DNA of 6,468 nucleotides, from the NCBI GenBank assembly GCA_937942405.1, contig CALDEN010000260.1, forward strand, positions 1-6,468. Direction: 5' to 3'. Made by a program: the position numbers and the translations under genes. The DNA is from an uncultured Saprospiraceae bacterium (lineage in GTDB: Bacteria > Bacteroidota > Bacteroidia > Chitinophagales > Saprospiraceae). The notes beneath the pieces were generated by a model. The model saw only the letters and a list, made by a program, of their open reading frames with translations. It was not told where the DNA came from and searched no databases. Positions 1-5,287 of this stretch are shown here, in pieces; positions within the stretch are counted from its first letter, which is position 1; every line of letters begins with the position of its first letter.

Positions 1-1894
1 TTCCCTTAATCGTTTCGTCATATATTGGGAAGATACACTCTACTCGATGGTGTAGGTTACGTTCCATCCAGTCGGCAGAAGATAAATAGATGGTCTCTTC
101 TTTACCTTTACCGAATATAAATACTCGAGAGTGTTCTAGAAATCGATCTACGATGCTGATGGCATGTATGTTTTCACTCAAACCTTTGACACCTGGAACG
201 ATGCAGCAGATCCCTCTTACGATCAGCTTGATAGTCACTCCAGCTTTACTCGCTTTATAAAGTAGATCGATCATGTCTTTATCCTGAAGACTATTCATCT
301 TTAGAAGGAGATAGCCCTGTTTTCCTTTTTTGATTTCAATCTCTACGAGCTCTTGTAGTTTTTCTTTAAGACCGAATTTTCCGACCAATAAATTATTGAA
401 ACTCGGATCCTTTAACTGTCTAGTCTGAAGAAATTCAAATATTTTTTCTATTTCTGAAGTATATCTAGTGTCATAGGTAAATATGCCCAAATCTGAATAT
501 ACTGCAGCGGTAACTTCATGGAAATTGCCGGTGCTCAGGAAGGCATATTTTTTTATTTCCTTATTTCGTTTTCGAGTGATGAGAGCGATCTTGGCATGTA
601 CTTTTAAGCCCGGCATACTATAGATCACCTTTATCCCGGCTTGTTCTAGTTTTTCACCCCATTCTAGATTTGCTTTTTCGTCAAATCGAGCCTTTATTTC
701 TATAAATGTAGTGACCTTAATCCCATTTTTAACAGCCTTGATTAAGGCCTCCATAATTCGGGATTTTCGAGCTACTCGATATTGTACTATTTTTATTTCT
801 TGAACATATGGATCATCAGCAGCATCCTCAAAAAGACGTATGACTGAGTCATAACTATGATAGGGCACATGTAACAACATGTCCTTTTTTTCCATAGCCT
901 CAAAAATAGACTTGGCATTCTCGATTGATTTAAGAGGGAGAGGACTGAGCTTCGATAGTTTTAAATCATTCTTCCCAAAAGAAGGGAATTTGAAAAAATC
1001 AAAGTTATTATGATATCTACCTTCAGGTAATAGATCGATTTTTTCTAGATCAAACGTATTCATCAGATAATTAATCAAATGCTTGGGCATTTTTCGATCA
1101 AATACCATTCGGGAGGCTGGACCTATATTACGTTGCTTTAAGCTTTTACGCACTTTTTCGAGAAGATCCCCTTCAAATTCGTCATCTATGTACAGTTCTG
1201 CATCTCTTGTAATCTTTATCGAATAGGTGTCTTTTATATCAAATCCAGGAAATACATCCCTTGCTGAAAGCCGTATGATATCATCTAAAAGAATTACCTG
1301 ATTGATATCTTTATCTGTAGAAGGAAGAGGTATAAAACGATCTACGTTATCTGATGGAATCTGTACCAGTGCATAGAAAGTCTGATGACTGCTATCCTTT
1401 AATTCCATATGAACCGCTAAGTAAAGAGAACCATTGTTCAGAAAAGGTTTTACTTTTTTACCCCAGAGCAGTATAGGCTGGCAATAAGGAAGTAGATTTT
1501 CCTTAAAAAAATCTTTAACAAAATCCTTCTGTACTTCCGTTAGATGCTTGGACCTAACAACATGTATATTGTTTTTCTTAAGTTCTGGAGCTATGAGCTT
1601 TTTATATATTAGACTAAAATGGATCTGTTGATTATTAACGACTTTTAAGATCTCATCGAGTATTTCATGCGGTTTGTCCTCAAGCTTTTTTCTGGTCTTC
1701 TTTCCTAGTCGCAGTAGATTTTTGTGATTAGCGACTCTTACTTGGAAAAATTCACCCAAGTTAGAGGAATAGATCGCCAGAAACTTAATACGCTCTAAGA
1801 GAGGGTTGCGAGGGTCCTCAGCCTCTTGTAGCACTCTATAATTGAAGGATAACCAGCTTATATCACGATGTATGTATGGATTTTCTTTGCTCAC
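1..1894 (-). CDS. ppk1: Polyphosphate kinase 1 (PPK1), C-terminus cut by window edge
   Basis: PPK1 reversibly transfers the terminal phosphate of ATP onto inorganic polyphosphate. About 631 codons are visible; the family is usually near 690 residues, so roughly the last 60 lie beyond the left edge. The N-terminus has RDISWLSFNYRVLQEA (residues 10-25) and SSNLGEFFQVRV with the ATP-contacting Asn at 45. The family usually reads NLDEFF, so Gly47 replaces Asp. The catalytic half has QYRVARKS (Arg373), IKARFDE (Arg403), GLKVHAK with His433, the expected phosphorylated histidine (E. coli His435), and FLEHSRVFIFG with His588 (E. coli His592). The visible end, YLSSADWMERNLHHRVE, is a classic PPK1 motif. 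The start is GTG at 1894-1892: the frame has a stop at 1924-1922, no ATG between, and the conserved N-terminus begins there. A four-codon ORF (ATG at 1905) ends in a TGA overlapping this GTG. No Shine-Dalgarno is evident. The gene is divergent from tpiA. Identification is secure; the start is likely. Confidence 0.97.
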   Translation of the reverse strand, partial: MSKENPYIHRDISWLSFNYRVLQEAEDPRNPLLERIKFLAIYSSNLGEFFQVRVANHKNLLRLGKKTRKKLEDKPHEILDEILKVVNNQQIHFSLIYKKLIAPELKKNNIHVVRSKHLTEVQKDFVKDFFKENLLPYCQPILLWGKKVKPFLNNGSLYLAVHMELKDSSHQTFYALVQIPSDNVDRFIPLPSTDKDINQVILLDDIIRLSARDVFPGFDIKDTYSIKITRDAELYIDDEFEGDLLEKVRKSLKQRNIGPASRMVFDRKMPKHLINYLMNTFDLEKIDLLPEGRYHNNFDFFKFPSFGKNDLKLSKLSPLPLKSIENAKSIFEAMEKKDMLLHVPYHSYDSVIRLFEDAADDPYVQEIKIVQYRVARKSRIMEALIKAVKNGIKVTTFIEIKARFDEKANLEWGEKLEQAGIKVIYSMPGLKVHAKIALITRKRNKEIKKYAFLSTGNFHEVTAAVYSDLGIFTYDTRYTSEIEKIFEFLQTRQLKDPSFNNLLVGKFGLKEKLQELVEIEIKKGKQGYLLLKMNSLQDKDMIDLLYKASKAGVTIKLIVRGICCIVPGVKGLSENIHAISIVDRFLEHSRVFIFGKGKEETIYLSSADWMERNLHHRVECIFPIYDETIKG

Positions 1895-1962
1895 TCTGCT
1901 TTCATGCTTTGCTGCAAAATATTAATTATTTTGAGACTTCTGTATTAAATTTTTAAGCTTCC

Positions 1963-1970
1963 TAGTTTTG
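1963..1970 (+). promoter_or_regulatory. Candidate -7 promoter element for tpiA (TAGTTTTG)
   Basis: TAGTTTTG matches the Bacteroidota -7 consensus TAnnTTTG and lies about 70 bases before the tpiA ATG, in the spacer between ppk1 and tpiA. The nearest upstream TTTG (1930-1933) is 29 bases away, too far for the usual -33 spacing, so support is weak. A second match, TACTTTTG at 2017-2024, has a TTG at 1991-1993 (23-base spacer) but would leave a leader of only about ten bases. I cannot choose between them. No comparable motif was found for ppk1 on the other strand. Confidence 0.3.
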
Positions 1971-1975
1971 CTTGC

Positions 1976-2009
1976 AGATAGGAGACGGTATTGTGTTTAA
2001 TACCTATCT
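1976..2009 (+). promoter_or_regulatory. Overlapping inverted repeats in the tpiA leader
   Basis: Two inverted repeats share bases. AGATAGG (1976-1982) is complementary to CCTATCT (2003-2009), and GGTATT (1987-1992) is complementary to AATACC (1999-2004) around a six-base loop. They share the CC at 2003-2004, so in RNA they would be partly exclusive. Stems of 6-7 AT-rich pairs are weak. The element could be an operator, a leader hairpin or chance. It lies between the two candidate tpiA -7 motifs. Confidence 0.3.
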
Positions 2010-2039
2010 ATTTTTCTACTTTTGAGGAAAAATAATGTA

Positions 2040-2792
2040 ATGCCTAGAAAAAAGATAGCTGCTGGAAATTGGAAAATGAATTTATCTCCGAATGAAGGAG
2101 TAAAATTAACTATGAACCTGATCCAAGGTAATAGAGATCCTAAAACGCATGTGATATTAGCCGTTCCTGCGACTCATCTGTCTCAGATTCAGGATAAACT
2201 CAAGTATGTAAGTAAGATAGAAGTAGCCGCTCAAAACTGCCACCAGAAGGAAAGTGGTGCGTTTACGGGTGAGATATCAGCACCTATGCTGAATAGTATG
2301 GGGGTAAAATATGTACTGGTAGGACATTCTGAACGTAGAGAATATTTTGGAGAATCTAATGCATTACTAAAAGAAAAAATAGACATCGCTTTAAAAAACA
2401 AGCTAAAAGTGATCTTTTGCTGTGGGGAGTCTCTGGATATCCGTAAAAAGAAGGCTCATGTAAAGCATGTTCAGAAGCAATTGAAAGAAAGTCTGTTGCA
2501 TCTCACGGCTGCTCAAATGAAAGATGTCGTAATAGCGTATGAACCAATCTGGGCTATAGGTACTGGCGAAACAGCAAGTCCTCAGCAAGCACAAGAGATG
2601 CATCTAGCCATCAGAAAGAGCCTCAAAAAGAAATATAAATCCACTGCAGATAACGTATCTATCCTCTATGGAGGAAGTGTTAAACCTGCCAATGCCAAAG
2701 AATTGTTTGCAATGCCAGACATCGATGGAGGACTAGTAGGTGGAGCCTCTTTAGACGCTAAAGGATTCGGTGAGATTATTAATAGTTTTTAA
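2040..2792 (+). CDS. tpiA: Triosephosphate isomerase
   Basis: This cytoplasmic glycolytic and gluconeogenic enzyme interconverts dihydroxyacetone phosphate and glyceraldehyde 3-phosphate. From the ATG at 2040 the protein is 250 residues, the normal family length for a single TIM barrel that acts as a dimer. All signature residues are present: Lys12 in GNWKMN, the electrophile His96 in VGHSERR, the catalytic base Glu168 in AYEPIWAIGTGE followed by flexible loop 6, and the phosphate-binding LYGGSVKPAN (209-218) and GGLVGGASL (230-238). The frame is open back to a TTG at 2022, but that would add six residues not expected in the family. An AGGA at 2025-2028, 11 bases before the ATG, is a fair ribosome-binding site and supports 2040. 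Directly before it, an ATG-TAA pair (2035-2040) overlaps the start. The stop interlocks with that of the convergent SRPBCC gene. No sign of damage or transfer. Confidence 0.98.
   Translation: MPRKKIAAGNWKMNLSPNEGVKLTMNLIQGNRDPKTHVILAVPATHLSQIQDKLKYVSKIEVAAQNCHQKESGAFTGEISAPMLNSMGVKYVLVGHSERREYFGESNALLKEKIDIALKNKLKVIFCCGESLDIRKKKAHVKHVQKQLKESLLHLTAAQMKDVVIAYEPIWAIGTGETASPQQAQEMHLAIRKSLKKKYKSTADNVSILYGGSVKPANAKELFAMPDIDGGLVGGASLDAKGFGEIINSF
2789..2792. other. Interlocked convergent stop codons (TTAA)
   Basis: The plus-strand TAA of tpiA (2790-2792) and the minus-strand TAA of the SRPBCC gene (2791-2789) lie in one palindromic TTAA, so the two reading frames overlap by four bases with no spacer. 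No GC-rich stem with a following T-run is seen, so transcription from either side probably ends inside the opposing gene or by a mechanism not visible here. Confidence 0.95.
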
Positions 2793-3253
2793 AACTTTCC
2801 GAAAAGCTCTTCCACCTTTTTAAATCGGTAATCAAATATTTCGGTCAACTTTGAACGGACCACTATAGAATTGGCCATTCTACCTATGATACCCATCGGT
2901 ATAGCATAATTGATGATGTCATTCATCTCAACGCCACCATCTATTTCTTTGAAAAAATGCTGGTGATGCCACATCGCATATGGCCCGAATCGTTGCTCAT
3001 CTACAAAATAGTCTTTGTCTTTGACGTGAGTGATTTCTGTAGCCCATCGCATGGGTATACCTAGAAGTGGTTTTACAACATAGGTGATAATCTGACCAGG
3101 ATACATCTTCCCATCACCCAAATCGCAAGTGATCTTAAAACCTAGATAATCGGGAGTAATCGTCTTTAGATTTATCGGGGAGGAAAAAAAATCCCAAGCC
3201 TTATCCATGGTGATCGGAATCTTTTGAGATGTTTTAAAGTCATATACTTTCAT
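2789..3253 (-). CDS. SRPBCC-family (START/Bet v 1-like) ligand-binding protein
   Basis: A complete 154-residue protein with no signal peptide or membrane segment, so probably cytoplasmic. Its pattern fits the SRPBCC fold, a helix-grip barrel with a deep hydrophobic cavity. It opens with a first strand and the helix region TMDKAWDFFSSPINLKTITPDYLGF (15-39), typical of this superfamily. A Gly-rich turn and strand follow (GDGKMYPGQIITYVV, 46-60), then RWATEITHV (69-77), the signature-like FVDEQRFGPYAMWHHQHFF (83-101), and a C-terminal helix from about 122. It resembles the uncharacterised SRPBCC proteins common in Bacteroidota; ligand and reaction are unknown. The ATG lies 31 bases after the response regulator's stop on the same strand, so it is probably the last gene of the kinase-regulator operon. 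No clear Shine-Dalgarno. The family call is good; a function beyond ligand binding cannot be assigned. Confidence 0.82.
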   Translation of the reverse strand: MKVYDFKTSQKIPITMDKAWDFFSSPINLKTITPDYLGFKITCDLGDGKMYPGQIITYVVKPLLGIPMRWATEITHVKDKDYFVDEQRFGPYAMWHHQHFFKEIDGGVEMNDIINYAIPMGIIGRMANSIVVRSKLTEIFDYRFKKVEELFGKF

Positions 3254-3284
3254 GCCTTGAATAACATAGAATAGTATACAATGT

Positions 3285-4022
3285 TTAGGATCTCTTGATG
3301 AGTTTGTCCTTTATATATGTTTGAAGGAAATGCTCTTTATAAGTATTTCCCAATGTAAACTCATCGTTGTCCATAATGATGAGATCATGGTCTATACTTG
3401 TTAGATGATCTACATTGATCAGATTTGATTTATTTACTCTAGCAAAGATTTGATCAGGAAGTTGTTTATGAATAGTCTTAATATTCATGGCTGTAATGTA
3501 CTTGTTATCGGTCGTGTGTACCATCACATAATCCTTTAAACCTCTGATGTATCTGATGTCCTTGTGAAACAGTTTTATCAGTTTACGGTCTGACTTAATA
3601 AAGAAAAATTCTTCAGTGATATCATCTATAGTGGTTGATGATTTTGATTTTGCGATTAATTCATGGATCTCTTTTGCTTTTTCTACAGCCTTGAAAAATC
3701 GATTAAATGCAATCGGCTTGACTAAATAGTCTATAACATCTAGCTCATATGCCTCAAGGGCGAATTGAGGATAGGCAGTGCATAATATGACCAATGGTTG
3801 CCGTTTCAATGATTGAATAAATTCTAATCCACTCAAGCCAGGCATCTCGATATCTAGGAACAGTAGATCTACTTCATTATTGTTTACATATTCTTTGGCC
3901 TCGATGGCATTAGAAAATTGAGCATCGATACGTAGGTAGGATAGATCTGCAATGAGTAATTCCATTCCTTTTCGAGCTAGTGGCTCATCGTCGATAATGA
4001 TACATCTTAAAGTTTTACTCAT
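3285..4022 (-). CDS. LytTR-family response regulator (AlgR/AgrA/LytR type)
   Basis: A 245-residue cytoplasmic two-component regulator of normal length. Residues 5-118 form the receiver domain, with the acidic pocket IIIDDE (8-13), phospho-acceptor Asp57 in LFLDIEMPGLSG, the switch Thr82 in LCTAYPQFALEAYELD, and Lys102 in DYLVKP. A linker (about 120-138) leads to a LytTR DNA-binding domain (about 139-241): FFFIKSDRKLIKLFHKDIRYIRGLKDYV, then FARVNKSNLINVDHLTSI, where the family usually reads FxRxHKSxIVN. LytTR proteins bind pairs of short direct repeats about two helical turns apart. Its ATG overlaps the kinase's TGA as ATGA (4022-4019), so translation is probably coupled and the neighbouring kinase is its likely partner. 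Candidate target repeats lie upstream of the kinase gene at 5133-5227. The domain call is secure; the targets are inferred. Confidence 0.97.
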   Translation of the reverse strand: MSKTLRCIIIDDEPLARKGMELLIADLSYLRIDAQFSNAIEAKEYVNNNEVDLLFLDIEMPGLSGLEFIQSLKRQPLVILCTAYPQFALEAYELDVIDYLVKPIAFNRFFKAVEKAKEIHELIAKSKSSTTIDDITEEFFFIKSDRKLIKLFHKDIRYIRGLKDYVMVHTTDNKYITAMNIKTIHKQLPDQIFARVNKSNLINVDHLTSIDHDLIIMDNDEFTLGNTYKEHFLQTYIKDKLIKRS

Positions 4023-5131
4023 TTTTGGTTTTTTAAATCTAAGCTGACCATTAAATGATATTCAGTTTTTTCTCTAACCACTTGAAATCTATGTGCATCG
4101 GGATATAGAAGATTTAAACGTTTTCTGACATTACTTTGGCCTAAGCCAGAATACTTATCTTCCTTATGTTGAGGTACGTTTCCGATATTATTAAAGAGGT
4201 CTATCCTGAGTTTGTTGTTTGCTATTTTGAAAGCCAGATTTACGTAAGAGAGATTTTGGGGTTTAAGTTCTACGCTATATTTACAAGCATTTTCTACCAG
4301 AGGTAGTAAAAGAAGAGGTTCGATTTTGATGTTTTTAACATCGTTTTCATCGTAAACCATGCGGTATTCAAAATTATCTCTACGCATTTTTTCCATCTCC
4401 AGATAGTTAGTCAGAAAAGCCAACTCCTTAGTAAGTGCAGCTTGTTTTTGTAATGCATCATAGGTTTGATATCTCATGAGATTCGATAGAGACATAATGG
4501 ACTCAGGTACTTTATCTGATTTTTGTTTGGCTTGGATGTAGATGGCATTCAAACTATTAAATAGGAAATGTGGATTTACTTGCTTTTTTAATTTGTCCAA
4601 TTCTGCCTCGTATTGTAATTGGTTTAACTCCTTGAGTTGTTCAGAAGTAGACCAGTTATTCTTTACAAGTTTTATAGCTATTGCAGGAAATAGAACGCCC
4701 AATTGTACAATTCCTTGATGAAATAAATCGGCAATAGTATCTATCTCGTCCAGCTCCTCTGCAGTGAGTTCGTAGAAGTAATTATAAAAACTATCATTTA
4801 TGTAGACTACTAACGCCAGTTGGATAAACGTGAGTAGAGCGTATAATACATATTGCCCTTTAGTCAGGAACCGAGGGATGAGTATATAGATGTTTACATA
4901 GACTAGGAACAGATCTAAGGCAAAAGTCACCAAGGTCGCTTTATCTAGTTCGCCCATTTCTGTGATGCCTAATTGATTAAACAGTTCGTCTAGATAGATG
5001 AACGACCAAAAAAGCAGATGTCTTACGATCCAATAATTTTTATCAAATAATAGGCTTTTACCTAATCCCTCTTTCATAATATCATTTGGGTACTGCAAAT
5101 TTAGAGCTAGTACTCTCATCTCTGCGACCAT
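4019..5131 (-). CDS. LytS/YehU-type membrane sensor histidine kinase
   Basis: This kinase is expected to autophosphorylate on histidine and pass phosphate to the adjacent LytTR regulator. Numbering from the ATG at 5131 (370 residues), hydrophobic segments at about 35-50, 66-88, 93-112 and 140-158 suggest four membrane helices with short loops and no large extracellular sensor domain. A coiled-coil linker (about 163-183) leads to the His_kinase core LKKQVNPHFLFNSLNAI with phospho-acceptor His188. The ATPase region has the N-box LLLLPLVENACKYS (Asn281) and the glycine box YSGLGQSNVRKRLNLLYP (327-344), typical of this branch. The start is uncertain. ATGs at 5131, 5119 and 5077 are all in frame and none has a good Shine-Dalgarno. 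The 5077 start gives MKEGLGKSLLFDKNYWIVRHLLFW, which looks more like a family N-terminus. It heads the operon and is divergent from the M43 protease gene. Confidence 0.95.
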   Translation of the reverse strand: MVAEMRVLALNLQYPNDIMKEGLGKSLLFDKNYWIVRHLLFWSFIYLDELFNQLGITEMGELDKATLVTFALDLFLVYVNIYILIPRFLTKGQYVLYALLTFIQLALVVYINDSFYNYFYELTAEELDEIDTIADLFHQGIVQLGVLFPAIAIKLVKNNWSTSEQLKELNQLQYEAELDKLKKQVNPHFLFNSLNAIYIQAKQKSDKVPESIMSLSNLMRYQTYDALQKQAALTKELAFLTNYLEMEKMRRDNFEYRMVYDENDVKNIKIEPLLLLPLVENACKYSVELKPQNLSYVNLAFKIANNKLRIDLFNNIGNVPQHKEDKYSGLGQSNVRKRLNLLYPDAHRFQVVREKTEYHLMVSLDLKNQK

Positions 5132-5172
5132 AAAGTATAATAAAATCCCAAAGAAGTATAAAAACTAGAGCC

Positions 5173-5184
5173 CTTTATATAAAG
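5173..5184. promoter_or_regulatory. Perfect 12-bp palindrome CTTTATATAAAG
   Basis: CTTTATATAAAG is its own reverse complement and lies near the middle of the divergent spacer between the kinase and protease genes. It has no loop, so it would act as a dimer-binding DNA site rather than an RNA hairpin. AT-only palindromes arise easily by chance in such spacers, so a regulatory role is only possible. Confidence 0.25.
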
Positions 5185-5191
5185 TCACTGA

Positions 5192-5219
5192 TTTGATCCT
5201 TAGTTCATACTTAGGTTTG
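5192..5219 (+). promoter_or_regulatory. Candidate Bacteroidota promoter for the M43 protease gene
   Basis: TAGGTTTG at 5212-5219 matches the -7 consensus TAnnTTTG exactly, and TTTG at 5192-5195 could be the -33 element, with a 16-base gap that is slightly short. Transcription would start near 5226, giving a leader of about 60 bases to the ATG at 5288. The third AAGTATAA copy directly follows the -7 element and would cover the start of transcription. Confidence 0.45.
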
Positions 5220-5287
5220 AAGTATAAATGCAATTCCATATGAGTAGAGTTTACTTAACAAATTACTTCACTATTAAATCAAACATT

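Larger units (their letters stand above)
5133..5227. repeat. Three direct repeats of AAGTATAA, candidate LytTR operator
   Basis: The octamer AAGTATAA occurs at 5133-5140, 5154-5161 and 5220-5227, all in the same orientation, in or at the edge of the kinase-protease spacer. The first two are 21 bp apart start to start (13-bp gap), the two-turn spacing used by LytTR regulators such as AgrA. The second and third share the ten bases GAAGTATAAA. The first copy extended by one base, AAAGTATAA, fits seven of nine positions of the LytTR half-site pattern as I recall it. The third abuts the candidate protease promoter. Repetition and spacing are seen; binding is inferred. Confidence 0.45.

Noticed and set aside
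1..1894. ppk1 as a pseudogene because of the GTG start and missing end
   Set aside because: The frame is open throughout the 631 visible codons with both active-site histidines and both arginines in place; the missing end is simply the window edge.
2022..2039. TTG at 2022 as the tpiA start
   Set aside because: It would add six residues before an N-terminus that already matches the family, and the AGGA at 2025-2028 would then lie inside the gene rather than act as its ribosome-binding site.
2403..2603. Minus-strand 66-residue ORF inside tpiA
   Set aside because: It lies wholly within the well-conserved tpiA catalytic region in another frame and shows no recognisable protein features.
2784..2796. 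AGTTTTTAAAACT symmetry as a bidirectional terminator
   Set aside because: The arms meet with only one base between them and are almost all A/T, so no stable hairpin with a loop and following U-run can form.
5132..5220. A minus-strand promoter for the kinase gene
   Set aside because: TAGTTTTT (5167-5160) is one base off TAnnTTTG, but no TTG lies at the -33 distance on that strand, so I could not support it as a feature.
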